Part shown: in pieces, positions 20,830 through 33,200 of the stretch
Position numbering within the stretch: position 1 is the stretch's first letter
Layout of the letters: each line of letters opens with the position of its first letter
Assembly: GCA_039602395.1 (NCBI GenBank)
Contig: JBCNJP010000025.1
Coordinates: forward strand, 98,311,265 to 98,375,264
DNA: 64,000 nt
Source: Deinandra increscens subsp. villosa
Taxonomy: Eukaryota > Streptophyta > Magnoliopsida > Asterales > Asteraceae
Direction of reading: 5' to 3'
Notes under the pieces: model-generated
Told to the model about the DNA's origin: nothing
The model's database searches: none
What the model saw: the letters and a program-made list of their open reading frames with translations, nothing else
Translations under genes and position numbers: made by a program

Positions 20830-21460
20830 TAAGGTTCTTTATGCACGCTCGTCATTCTAAACCCTAGCACCCTTCATCGCCGCTGCAGTGAAGAAATCGA
20901 CTCCGCCCTCCGCCGCTGGATTCTATTTTGGTGCTCCGTCGTTGCGCGCTGCATTCGCCGTTATTCTCCATTGGTTACTCCGATTTCAGGTTAGTCGAGG
21001 TTCCTCTTTTCACTTTAATTTGATTTCATGTTTTCGCTTCATGGACCATGCTTTTTTTTCTCGATTATAGGTTCAACACTCCAAATGCTTTGCTATCTTC
21101 AATTGATGTCATATGCAATCGATTTTGCTATATGATATTACGGTTTCCTTTTTTAACTTATCTGATTTTCGATTGAAGGGGTTTTGCTGATATCGATACC
21201 CGAGACCATTCACTGTTTTCTTTGAATGATTGTTATATGCATATTCGATTTTATGTTCACAGTTCACTGTAATTAAACCGAATCTCAATTTGTGATTAGG
21301 GTCATTTTAATTCATCAGTTGTAGAAGTCTTTTGTGTTCAGATTGTAATGTCAAGATTACAGGTTTTAGAGTTCAAATCTTTTCCGATCTCTGCTTTTCT
21401 GTCATATGCTGTTTGTTTGTTGTGTTTAATGTCCCATATGTTTTTGTATAAAACTATGAA
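20830..21460 (+). other. Exon-like fragment, possibly captured gene 5' end
   Basis: At 20850-20990 the sequence has a gene-like 5' region (AAACCCTAGCACCC, GCCGCTG-rich codons) and then ATTTCAGGTTAGTC, a plausible splice donor. It continues into intron-like T-rich DNA. A short frame (MKKSTPPSAAGFYFGAPS...) has no recognised domain and no downstream exons were found. It lies directly after a Helitron-like 5' end, which makes transposon capture a reasonable explanation. Confidence 0.3.
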
Positions 21461-21698
21461 TACTAATAACAAAACATTAGTGAATGATTCATGAAATAAA
21501 GATGAAACTCGTGTCTTTTTGGACTAAATATTTGATGCTTAAATATGCAGTTGAATGAGTTTAGTTGTGATAAAAAGTGTTCTTTAAAAGAATCTGAAGA
21601 ACCAAGCCGATGTGATGATATGAATTTGAGTTTGGTTACTGTGATAAAACATGAAAGAATTAGGTTAAATTTGATTGAAACATTTGATATAATTTTGA

Positions 21699-23243
21699 GC
21701 AAATTACATTTTACGTCCTTTAAGAATCACCCAAATTTCATTGTTCATTCTTAAACTAAAGTAAAAAATAACAAAAAAACATCCTTTACGTTCAAGTTTT
21801 GTAACAATTTATGCCATTTTGTCTAATAGATGTTAGATTTTCTAATAAATCCATCCATGTGCCTTGCACAGAGGGTATTTTGGTATTTTTTTTACACAGA
21901 TTGTTTATGCAGCTAAATAAACACGATGTACTATTGTTGTGAATAAATGTCTCATTCAAAAACATCATCTCCACATTTCCCACTTGTCCGGGCTCCACAG
22001 CCACCTTCGGATGCACCACCAACCATCCATCACCAACCCTACCCTTCACTACAACCACCCCCATCCGTCTTGGCTGCCCACCACCATCCACTCACCATTC
22101 CCCAGTTTCCAAACACATAAATCGTTGAGGTATACATAAATTTCTTCGCCTTTTCTGCTAAAATTTTAAGGTGATTTCAATTTGATTTTAAGTTTCCAGG
22201 ATTAATTATGGCTTTTTCTAAGACATTTGTTTAATTTTATATTCCGTAGTCGACATCACAAATTGTTCAGTTTCTAGTTCGATTTTGTTATCATTAGGGG
22301 GTGAAACTGCCATGGTCTTTTCGTTTGGACCGGAAGGAAGACCAACCCACCGATTGAAAACCATCACCGCAAACCATCTTCTCAAGCAACGATTTCGATC
22401 ACATCTAACTAGAAGAAATGGAGAAAATCTAGATCTTGATGGGTTTTGTTAGATATAGAAAACCCATATAACCGACCGTTTATTAAAGGATGAATTGCAT
22501 ATACCCCCTACTTTGGGAAAAAGATTGTATATTTTCCCAAACACAAGCTTTAATGCATAATATACAATGTTCTTTAAGCATTATTTTGAAAAATATACAA
22601 TTCTCAAGTTTAGATGGAGAGATATGCAAATGCCCATTTATTAAAACACGATAATCAATTACAGATCCTGATGTGGCATCACTGATAAGCAATCATACAC
22701 AACAACCGATCAACTGGAAGAAAACCCACATCACAAAACGCCGCCATTGTTTAGCAATCAGACACAACAACCGATTGTGGCTCTCCTTCTTGCCACTACT
22801 ACCGCTGCCACCATTGTCGTTGTCATTTTCCATTTGCAAAATTAGGTGTGACGGCTGTTAGTTACCAGATTTGGATTATGATGCAGCGATGGTCGGAGGT
22901 GGAGGCGCGGCAGCGACAAAGAGTTTGATGGAGAAGTGGCAGTGCCATGGAGAAGGGACAAAGAGTTTGAGTTTTGTCTGATGATCAATTTTGTATTATA
23001 TATAAAAAATATTTTTTATTTAACTTTTATAGTTTTAGTTATTTACAAACTGACCCCTAAAAGATAAAAGGACAACTATACCCTCATGTGTAATGCACAC
23101 AAGGTATTTCATAAAAAAAGATAACGCTCGTTAGAGGAAATGATGTAAGATATAACAATGTTTAAACGTAAATGATTTTTTTTTGTTATTTTTCTTAGTT
23201 TAAAAATGAAAAGTAAGATAATTCAACGTAGAATGTAATTTAC
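21699..23243. mobile_element. MULE-like element with long imperfect TIRs
   Basis: GCAAATTACATTTTACG at the left is matched by (inverted) GTAAATTACATTCTACG at the right. Inverted similarity continues for roughly 200 bp at each side (AAACTAA.GAAAAATAACAAAAAAA blocks and the ACACAAGGTATTTC / GAGGGTATTTTGG region). No clean 9-bp target duplication was found, so the element is older or the ends are slightly misplaced. The interior holds GC-richer stretches (21960-22120, 22660-22970) that resemble fragments of genes but contain no convincing ORF. Confidence 0.55.
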
Positions 23244-23542
23244 TTTATAGCTTTTTTTTCATTATTAATTTTTTTCGATTTATAACAAACTTTTTCTACC
23301 TAACAAAACGGACTGCTTTAAAATACTCTAGTATCTCGAAATTGAACTTTGTGGGATTTTATTAAATTAACCGAATCCCATTTTCCCCCACATCCGTAGT
23401 TGAATCTGGAAACGCGGTTATTGCGAGGGGAGTGTTTTGCATAAATACCGCCGGTCTAACCGCCTCATAGCCGCTGTCCCGATCGGAACCCGTATCTGTA
23501 CTTCTTCTTGTTGATCAAGTATCTTCAACCTCACCGCCGGCC

Positions 23543-26295
23543 ATGGAGGATGGGGGTCTAGAATACTGGCTTCAATGGCAAGTACCTCTATGTGCTCTCA
23601 TCTTCCTGCTTCCTGCTTTCTTCTCCATAAGATTCATCATCACTAAAAACAACACACCAACCACTAATTGCTATCAGCTATGGATGCCTTACTGGCGGAA
23701 CCTCCATCCAATCTGGCTTCTTCTTTACCGGATATTCTCCTTCGCTTCCATGGCGTATTTGCTGTATCAGACCGTCCGTGGATTCGGTCCCTTCGTCTTC
23801 TACTTCTACACACAGTTAGTATGATCAATCTATTTCAATCTCAGTTTCGTACTTATCTGTCTTACTAATTACTGATATACAAATTCTCTAACATCTCAGT
23901 GTTTGTTAATCGAATTTGTAGGTGGACTTTCTTACTCGTCACGATCTACTTTGCGGTATGTCAATTCGCCTGCCTGATAACTGAATTTCAGGTTTCTAGG
24001 GTTTTTAATTAGTGTTCCGAAGATTTTAGGCTAGGGATATTGGATTCAGATTTCGAGAGGAAGTGTGATCATCTAGAAGATATCCCAATTACAGTGCTCA
24101 GGAATTGATATATCCTGATTGTATTTTCAAAATCTGCAAATATTAAAATTTCAGCATATATCATGTTAGATTGAAATCTCTAAGAAGTTCTAGTAGAAGA
24201 ATTCATTTTTAGGGCTTGGAATTCTGAAGAAGATGATGATAGACTTCATATGTGTATTTATAAAATATGAACTTAAAAGTTGTAGTTAAATGAGAAACAT
24301 GTGATTTCTGTAAAAGCAAAATGCGCATTTTGTAGAAAGCTATCAGGACCGGTTAAAATTTATCGGCTTAGGCATATTTGAGTTGTTTTATAAGCTAATT
24401 ATAAAGTTTATAGGTCTGATCATTTTATCGTTTTAATACTTACTTTGGGGCATCAAGAAGGCTCATGTATCGTGAAGAGGGAGAACTTTAAGTACATTCT
24501 TGATTACAATAATTTTATTTCAGAAAGATAACTGCTTTTCGTTTAGAACTGGAATCCAAGAAGATGGCTATCTTATGACTACCCTCAAAGAATTGCCCAA
24601 ATATGCCATTGGTAATTTTAGCAATATCAAAGCACACTAAATACATTCTTGTAAATAATGGACAAATGCACACTTTAGGTGAATTAGTATATACTATTGT
24701 CGAACATTTTTCAAGTTGTCCAACACATTCAAGACTTCTATAAAGTAAGCTGCCAATTTTGATTTTAACATGTTTGGGAAAACTATAAAACTCAATGATC
24801 TTGCCTAAAATCATTATATTGTCTATTTTGCATCTTTTACGTATTACAAATTGGAAATTGAGCATATGGCTTATTTAGTAATCTATACTAATACCTTAGT
24901 ACTGCTAAATTTTTGCAGCTCGGGACAGCCATATCTGCTCATGGCTGCTGGATGCTACTATTTAAAGAGCATTCTCTTCCGATTCCAAATCAAGAGAGAG
25001 ACAAGTTTCTGAAAAAAGATTCTAGTCCTGTTGAAGATTCCAAGGAAAAAGATAACGAGGCTTCCATCAAGCTGCAAATGCATGTCTAATCAGGAAGCTG
25101 GGGTTTGGGGAAATCTTATGCAGAATATTTATCATGTATTTATCCTACCATATTCTTATAAGTTATACCCATGACCATTGACCAAAGTGGTTCACAGTGC
25201 TAGAGCTTAGGTATTTTGTAACCGTTTTCAGCTGATTCTTATTTTTATGATATCAGACTTGTGCAGGTGCTGTTGTACTTACGGATATTGTATTTTGGTG
25301 CCTATTACTCCCATTTCAGACCGGTGACGACTTCAAGCTTACCCTGGTTAGTTCTTAATAATGACCTATTTTTGTGTATGAATCGTTTTATGCTATCACT
25401 CCTGGTTAGTCTTGAATGTCATTTATATGTATTATTCATTTATTTTCTCACACCACAAGAAATTTAGCCTTCCGTGTCGACAATCTGAGATAAATTTCCC
25501 AAGTTAGCTTTAGTCATAATTTCTCTGTCGTTATGGCAGTTGATCGGTTGCATGCACTCCTTCAATGCTGTTTTTCTCGTTTTGGATTCTGTTCTCAACA
25601 GTATAGTAAGTAATTGGTTTTGTGAACATCTAATTGTCAGTTAATCCCAATATATATTTTTTTCGTTCTGTTATGGCCTGTTTCCATTTCATGTTGCAGG
25701 AATTTTCTTGGCATGGGTTAACATACTTTGTCTTATGGAGCTCCGCCTATATAGTTTTCCAGTGGGTTATGCATGCTTGTGGCTTTACATGGTGAGTTTA
25801 ACTTCTGAGTTTTGCTTAAAAGAACCCGTTTCTTTTTTCATTCATAATATTTTTTCTCGGTTACTTTTAGAATAAAATTGTAGTTTTTATAGAATAATAA
25901 AACCCCCGTAATGTATTCTGTATTATTGATCAACTATTTAGAGAAGTAAGTTGGAGATAATTACAAAGGAAACCTAATTACTGTAAATATCATTACGATA
26001 AACCCTAATTAATGTCTTCTATCTTATTATTTCAGGTGGCCTTATCCTTTCCTTGAGCTTGCCACTCCTTGGGCTCCTATGTGGTATGTTGCATATAGTG
26101 ATTTTCTTTTTGGATATTGTTTGTTGTTATATTACTTAGTCTAATAGATTTTATACAACCTTTAGGTACTTCGGCATTGCTTTGTTTCACCTTCCATGTT
26201 ATGGGCTATATCTTTTGCTTGTGAGAGCTAAAGTGTCAATGTTTCCCCGTGCATTTATAAGGTGGTTGCCCCCTATCTTTTCTTTTAAAGTATGA
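23543..26295 (+). CDS. Plant multi-pass membrane protein of unknown function, 8 exons, apparent frameshift
   Basis: Exons: 23543-23814, 23922-23955, 24919-25135, 25257-25346, 25540-25605, 25700-25791, 26036-26083, 26166-26295, all with GT-AG borders. The start ATG sits in a good context (CCGGCCATGG). The product has about seven hydrophobic segments (WQVPLCALIFLLPAFF; WLLLYRIFSFASMAYLLY; FYTQWTFLLVTIYFALGT; VLTDIVFWCLLLPF; GCMHSFNAVFLVLD; FVLWSSAYIVFQWVMHACGF; FGIALFHLPCYGLYLLL). From memory it belongs to a conserved uncharacterised plant family distantly like animal rolling-stone proteins. In exon 3 the frame runs into TAA (25087-25089), leaving 158 aa, because ATGC appears duplicated at 25078-25084. 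The +1 frame downstream (EAGVWGNLMQNIY) restores the conserved frame, and all later exons fit a ~314-aa protein. It is either a disabled allele or a sequence error. Confidence 0.75.
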
Positions 26296-26976
26296 ATATC
26301 TTTTTCCAAAATAAAAGAAAAATAAACTAATCTTCTTATGCTACGGGGTTCTTGAATCATTAGATGGATGAAATAGAGCCTTATGCAAACGATGAATAGT
26401 GATTTTTCTGCTGATACTTTCATTATAGGGTGGTAGCAAATAAGAAGCAGATGTGAGCTGTTGGCCTGAGTCTGTTCCTAGTTGTCGTTTAGCGTGTGTA
26501 TATTTGGGGGTGTTTCGTGTTGTGGTTTGAGGATTATTATAGATTATCACATATTCAAGTTAGGGACAATGTGTTCCTAGTGTCTAAGTACAGTGACATT
26601 GATTATGTTTATATGATTATTTATAGGTTTCAAACCTTTAATTAATCAGACCGTGTCAAAACACCGAATATATCACAATTTTAAACAACAGAAACACTTC
26701 CAAACATTATATTCTTCATTTTATCTTGTTAAGATTTCGATTATTTCACATCATGGTCACTTCTAAAACGCAATATATAACACCCGTTTTAAACGATTTA
26801 AAATGATTACAATTCTAACTCCCAACATTAATGCCCCCCAAAAATGGTCTCTGAGAAAAATAACTTAGGGGTGCATCAACCTATTACAACACTAACATTT
26901 GACACCTATGGATTGGTTACATTTGTGCTTTCAGAATATCGAGTGATGTTACATGGCATGGAAGAATACTAAAGGA
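26296..26976. other. Intergenic region between convergent genes
   Basis: This contains the 3' flanks of the membrane-protein gene (+) and the pectin methylesterase gene (-). An alternative last exon for the + gene is possible: donor AGGTGGTT at about 26260 joining to CATTATAGGGTGGTAGC at about 26429. No other gene is seen. Confidence 0.5.
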
Positions 26977-28764
26977 TCATAACCCGAGTCTAGCCGGTAC
27001 ACCATATTGAGGTAGCCAGGTTCCTCCTGCCATGAATGTGCCAGCTGTAAAACCAAGCGCGTCTTTCTCATTCGTAATGACCTTAAAACCGCCCCATTTG
27101 ACCCTACCCGCCAAGTTGGCACCTGGTCCCCTGTTTCCATACTCTCTAAACATGCATGTCTGATGGTTGTTCTTCCCCTCCGGTGACTCCCAAATCGTCC
27201 ATCCTTCTGGCTTGATCAAATCTCCAATATCACACATCATTATCACTGATGTTGCCGCCGGTTTCCATGGCCGTCCTAGGTATGTGGCATATTGTCCCTT
27301 CACGGGAGCTAACTCCGGTGCCGCCATGATCTTGCAATTATGAAGCACAACCCCTCCCGTTTCTTCCATTTTCATCCGCCCATCAGCTGTTACCATGCTG
27401 GCTTGATTTTTTTCTGGTTTTCGAACAGAGATCTCCGAGTCCTGGATAAAAGCCCGACCCAGCCCAAATATAAAGTCCACGGTTCCGGAGATGGCACAGT
27501 TCTTGTAAAATTGTTCATGTGCGTGGTAGTATAACGTGTCCTGGTAACCCTCGAAACTGCAGTCCATCATAACCGTGTGAGGAGACTGAGACCGGAACGC
27601 CACTGCCTGGTGTCCTGCTGGTCCGATTGTGTTCCTGAACCCTATTCCCTTAGCCATGAACCGTTCTCCGAGAGCAACCACTGTTGCCGTCTGCGAGGTT
27701 CCAATTTTTGCGATTGCAAAGTTTAATGACCCGGTGATTATGGTCTTCTGACGGCCATCACCATACATATACACATTATTTTGATTTTTGTCTATGATGA
27801 TTTGTCCTTCGCTGTAGGTTCCGGCTTTAACATAGATTATATATCTTCCTTGATGGTTTGCTGGGTAAGCTGCCAAAGCTTGTTTGATGGTCTTAAACTT
27901 TCCGCTACCATCTTGAGCCACGATTGCGTTGGGCACAGGGTTCGGCGGAAGAGGTGGCGGTGGTGGAGTTTTGAACAACCCTTGGCCTTTCGGTTTTGCT
28001 TTCTTGCCACCACCACCGCCCTTTTTGGCTCCTAAAAGCTTCCGGTCAACACTAGGGACCCACGATGGAAAACCGTGTTGGTCCATCTCTTCGGCCTCAT
28101 CCAGAAGTCGACGTTGACCCGTGGATGGGATTTTTATGTCACCTAAATCGACTCCGATATCCTTGAAGATATTGAGCACGTTATACACAATCTTTTGGGC
28201 ATTGAATGTGAGCTCATTGGAAGTTTCCAGCCCTTCTTGCATGTCTTTCTTGAGTTTCTCATCTCGAATCTCTTCCACACATGTCGTCTGGTACGATCGA
28301 ACCGCGGTCAACCAGACTAGAATAGGGTCAATTTGTTCGGCTAACGAGATCGCTTCGGTCTCGGCTACAACTTTAAGAACCTGTTTGAGCTCGTCTGTTG
28401 CATATCCTATCATCTTCTCACACGTCTCAAGATCAGCACGGGACTCCTTTTTATCATCACCCAAATCTTTCTTGGCTGCGGTGGCCTTCTCCAGGGACTT
28501 CTCCAACTCATCCGCGGTGGCACGGATGGTGGCAAGGATGTAGTCCTCGTGGGTGGCAGAGGAGTTTTTGGCCACCCCTTCGACCGCTTTGTTGCAAGCC
28601 TCTTTGTACTCGGTTGGTTTGCATATGCTCTCGGCCGTTTTGGTGCTGGTGCTAATATTATTCTCATCGTCTCCGCTCTTGACGATTAACAGAACGACCC
28701 CGAGGACGCAACCGACAACCAAGAGCAAGGAGATAATGGATATGAGGATTTTACTAGCAGCCAT
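26977..28764 (-). CDS. Type-I pectin methylesterase with PMEI pro-region (intronless)
   Basis: Encodes 595 aa. Pectin methylesterase removes methyl groups from homogalacturonan in the cell wall. Order: signal-anchor hydrophobic segment 8-27; PMEI-like pro-domain about 44-205 with the four spaced Cys (48, 57, 115, 162); subtilase-type processing motifs RRLL 218-221 and RKLL 241-244; a Gly/Lys-rich then poly-Pro linker 246-278; and the pectinesterase domain 279-590. Active-site signatures: GDGRQKT 336-341, Gln386 (QAVAFR), Gln408-Asp409 (QDT), Asp430 (DFIFG), Arg498 and Trp500 (LGRPW). All catalytic residues are present. Length and pro-region style recall the pollen-expressed VANGUARD1/PPME group, but this is from memory. 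One intact exon; many family members have one intron. Confidence 0.95.
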   Translation of the reverse strand: MAASKILISIISLLLVVGCVLGVVLLIVKSGDDENNISTSTKTAESICKPTEYKEACNKAVEGVAKNSSATHEDYILATIRATADELEKSLEKATAAKKDLGDDKKESRADLETCEKMIGYATDELKQVLKVVAETEAISLAEQIDPILVWLTAVRSYQTTCVEEIRDEKLKKDMQEGLETSNELTFNAQKIVYNVLNIFKDIGVDLGDIKIPSTGQRRLLDEAEEMDQHGFPSWVPSVDRKLLGAKKGGGGGKKAKPKGQGLFKTPPPPPLPPNPVPNAIVAQDGSGKFKTIKQALAAYPANHQGRYIIYVKAGTYSEGQIIIDKNQNNVYMYGDGRQKTIITGSLNFAIAKIGTSQTATVVALGERFMAKGIGFRNTIGPAGHQAVAFRSQSPHTVMMDCSFEGYQDTLYYHAHEQFYKNCAISGTVDFIFGLGRAFIQDSEISVRKPEKNQASMVTADGRMKMEETGGVVLHNCKIMAAPELAPVKGQYATYLGRPWKPAATSVIMMCDIGDLIKPEGWTIWESPEGKNNHQTCMFREYGNRGPGANLAGRVKWGGFKVITNEKDALGFTAGTFMAGGTWLPQYGVPARLGL

Positions 28765-30100
28765 GGTGTATTTGTTTCTTGATTCTCCCCTTCTGTTTCC
28801 TTGATTAGAGGGAGAAATGGAAATGTTTGGAGGGCGGATGTATGTATGTATATCGTATGTATCATCGTCGGTTAACGTTAATCCTATAATTTAGGAATTT
28901 TTCTAACGATTTCATTGGAACCAACCATCATTTAGTTATTTGTTTTCCAATATGAATGGCTATTGGTAAACCTATTATTGTCAACTCCCGGTTGATTAAT
29001 TTCTCACCGTTGCTAATAATAAAATGACTTGCCGGACTTGTTCATGAGTCGTGACTTCTGACATGCAACGCCTTCATCGTTTTAGTTGGAACACAATATC
29101 CAACAAATTTATGAAATTGAGTTGATGTATTTTAACAGGAAATAGCGGTATGATTACCATGCTTGAAACTTAAAAAATTAAAGAAATGAGATTTGGAATC
29201 CGATACATTTACGTTTTAAACAAACTCTATATCGCATCAAATGTATATTGTGAGACTTAAAAATAAAAGATATGTAGGGGAAAAAAAGCTTTAACTCGCT
29301 TTTAAAAGAAAATACGAGTTGCAAGATACGAGCCCAGGTTAAATCGATGCAACATCAAGTAAAAATGTATAACTATATTAAACTCAACATCGTTACATGT
29401 TAAATTCATGTTTTAACATTTGTAATGAACTATAGTAACCCAATATATCATAGTTAAAGGGTTTAGGTTGTCCACTCTTAAATTAAAAGTTTCGTGGTCA
29501 AACTTGATAATAACAAAACTCAACATCGTTGTAAACTAGTGCCTAATCTCTAAAAGTTGAAAAATTAGCGGTAAACTTTTAAAATAATAAAACTTAATTT
29601 TTCTACCTTCATGTGTCTAATATTTAATAATTAAAACTTTCATGCTTGAACTTCAAAATATCAAAAACTTAACAATTAGTGTCTAACCTATAAAAAATAA
29701 AAGTTTGATGATCAAAATTCAAATTACCAAAACATCACTATTCTTCTCACTGTTTTTAAATATATATATATAAAATACTCGAGAAGTCGAGATGAGAATT
29801 CATGTTTGATGTACGAGACTGTGTTGTGATAGTTGTAATTTTTTTCAGTTCTGATGAAAGAAGTATGATAACATATAATACTCGTCTACGGTGATAAACC
29901 AAAATCATACTTGTTATATTCCTCTAGCATATTTCACCACTTGTTTCATATCCCATGAGCCATGATTATACCACTACTACTAAAATCACACAAATAAGTC
30001 CAGCCCGCATGATAAAAAAAGATAAAATAAAAATTATACTTTTAAGCCCCTAAGAATTTCTTAGATAAACGTATTCACCCTTCTCCCTCTCTGGTTTACA
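28765..30100. other. Intergenic region (divergent promoters of PME and TRM13)
   Basis: The PME promoter reads leftward from 28765 and the TRM13 promoter rightward toward about 30100. It is AT-rich. Repeated phrases such as AACTCAACATCGTT (twice, about 29381 and 29518) occur, but no ORF, RNA gene or bounded mobile element could be supported. Confidence 0.5.
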
Positions 30101-30139
30101 GGGTAGCAAGCTTGGTGCAGAAAGGAAGGTAGGAGCAAG

Positions 30140-30217
30140 GTAATCATCCCTTTTCAAATGATTTCTTTTATATATTATGTCAATGAGAAGGTTTCACGAT
30201 GTGATTTTGTGCTTCAG
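30140..30217 (+). other. Probable 5' UTR intron of the TRM13 gene
   Basis: Donor AAG|GTAATC at 30139/30140 and acceptor CTTCAG|GTTTC at 30217/30218 bound a 78-bp T-rich segment upstream of the ATG at 30270. It is inferred from splice signals alone. Confidence 0.45.
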
Positions 30218-30269
30218 GTTTCTCTTGAGGCGGCGACGGCCACCGTAACAACTTTTAGGGTTCCGGCGA

Positions 30270-33200
30270 ATGACGAGCCGCTGCAAGTTTTGGCTGGTGA
30301 AGAAGAAGAGATTTTGTGCAATTCCACCGCTACCTACTTCCGAGTAAGCCAATAAACAATAATTAACCAAAGCTTTCCTCCTTTTCTCTCTAATCTAATC
30401 TACTCTAATCTAATCTAATCTAATCTAATCCAGGTTCTGCGGTAATCACTCTAAAAGGTCCGATGACGTCTGGATTCTCTGCTCAATCGATCCCTCACAG
30501 TAATTCCTATAACCTTTCACTATCCGTTACCGTGTTGCTCAAGTTACCTTTTTCTGATTCTAATGATTCTAAAATTTAAAGTAATGGACCAGCTCTGTAT
30601 TGGAGTCCAACCTTCAGTCTCACCTTAAACGGTGCCCATTGCTCAAGCATAAGAACTCGCTGTCTCTCCAACCTTTCTACCAAAAAGGCATCAATGGAGG
30701 CGAGGAAGGAGATGATCATGAAGGCGTCACTTCGGAGTCCAAGAGGATGGCTGTGCACTCCATGACTGCACCTCAATTCATGAAATTGATTGAGAAAATA
30801 AAGTCTGTTCACGCTTCGATATGCAATGACATCCTGGACTCTTACATTGTTGCGGATGGTTGTACGATTTGGATTGACCAAGCGATTGACTGGTATGCTA
30901 TGGCACATGAATGCAGCTTTTCTTTGAGTTCCAGTATTATATGCATAGCTTATGAATATGAGCTTCAAGTTAGAAATCCTTAAATTTATATAGTTAGTTA
31001 TATACTTTGATCTTAATCCTGATTCACCTAGAGAAGACACATTAAATGTCTACTGTAGATTTATACATCACAACCCTAGTAAGGTTGATGTTATGTGACC
31101 GGAGGTCACGGTTTCGAGTCATGGAAACAACCTTAAATGTAGTGTAAGGGTACATACATCGGGCCTAAATGCTGCAAATATGTGATGTAGGCTTGTGCTA
31201 CAATACATAATTCATAAGAAACTTTGTAAACACATTATTCTTTAATTGTTTTCACAGAAGCTATATACTTGATACATGTGGTAGTCAATGCAATGTTTAA
31301 ATAAAACTACATGGACACTGATTTGAGGGAACTAAAGTATCAACATAGTTTTTACACCACACAAACACCCGTCTATATATACATACTTATATATGTGTGT
31401 GTATATGTATATATTTGGAATAATATATCCCATGAGATAAAGGTTATGTTTAGTATCATCTCACGTTCCACAGAATGCTGTTTGAGTTGGATAACAATAG
31501 GGATCTTGCTAGGTTTTATATTTGGAATAACACCGGTAATTTTGTTGTTGTTTTAGAACGGTACGGGTATTTAATATGTAGTGCAACTCATGTAGAAGCC
31601 CTTACAGATTTGAGCATGCTATCAACAAAGTGGACACCCAATATTAGTGACAACTCTTCAGAAAAATGTTTTCCCTCTTATTTTCTTCTTCTACTTTGTC
31701 TTTCATTTGTTTGTTTCAAACTTTTCATTGGTCAATTATTTGTTGTCCTGTACATTTCTTTCCATGATTTTTTTATCCAATGAGATATAGAAGCTCCAGT
31801 TCTATTATGATTTTTCTTTTTCACAGTAGGAATTCGTATGTTCTTTCTTTTTTTCCCCTTAAATTAATCGAGTTTCAGGAAAATACCATTTCAAGAAAAG
31901 CATGTTATCCAGCAGGCATCAATTCTTGGAAACTTGGAGAAGCTTGGAGCATTGAAGTCTTCTAGTATTGGGGAAAAACTTCATTGTAACATTTCTTCTG
32001 CCGATTCTAGTGATTCTCCTGCAGTTGTCGAGTTTGGAGCTGGAAGGGGTTACTTGACACAAATGCTAGCAGACTGTTATGGGGTCTCAAAAGTCTTTTT
32101 AATTGAGCGGAAATCATATAAACTTAAGGTCGGTGAAATTGGTATTCAAACAGCATTCCTTTGTTTTTTTATTACATGTACAAGTCAGATAACTATAAAA
32201 TGCCAACTCTAACATTAAGTATCCGTCTTTAGGCTGATCGAAGCTTGCGACAGAAAGAGAGCTTGATATTAGAGCGGTTGAGAATTGACAGTAAGGATTT
32301 GGTCCTAACTTTTATTGTTTTTTTAAAAGCATGATGTCTATTGAAGTTACTTTTACGAGATAGAGGACGTGTAAAGATGGCTAGGGAACTATGGCAAACA
32401 GATATTACCTCCGATGTAACATATATGTTGTAGTTGAGGACTATAACTTGATTTATTTTTCAAGAGTGTAGTATTTAATTTTGTTTTCTGCTTTAGTACA
32501 TGAAATATCACTATGATGCAGTTGAGGACTTGAATCTAAATGCAATCGGGGCTTTACAAGGACTTCCTTATTTGGCGATCGGGAAACATCTGTGTGGACC
32601 TGCAACCGGTAATGCTTGTTTTTGCTTAATTTTGGGTCCTCCTAAGACTAAATCATGTTTTATTGATTAATGAGTTCCCCATCTTTATTTCTTCATATTG
32701 GCAGATATGACTTTAAGATGTTGTGTTGGGGAAGGTGTAGCCAAATCTTACTTGAGAGGACTTTCTATTGCAACTTGTTGCCACCATCTCTGCCAATGGA
32801 AACATTATATCAGTAAAATCCAAATTTTGACATTTTGTTAATCATGTTTGTTGCATGTCAGTATTGGTTTAGAAAAGGGCGAGGCGCATAGGTTCCAAAA
32901 GACGAGGGAGCATCATGTATGTGAGATGTTGCTCTATGCACAACTAAACTTTATTTTGGTTATTTTTTATATATCAGCCTTTTTATCAACCTTTTTATCA
33001 AGTAAACATTTTATAATGTCTTCCTTTGGTTATTTTTTATATATCAGCCTCCTACACACCTTTATTTTAAACTAGAAGTACATGAGCCGCTGCCCCTGAA
33101 GCGTTTTCCAGCTTGCCTTGCATGCCTTTTAAAACCAATACGTCAGTCTCATGGAAGCAAGCCTAATTGCTTTTGTGCCTGCAGATAGAGATTTTTTTAT

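Noticed and set aside
25084..25093. GTCTAATCAG, a 10-nt GT...AG stretch whose removal would also restore the frame in the membrane-protein gene
   Set aside because: It is far below the minimum size for a spliceosomal intron; the ATGC duplication is the better explanation.
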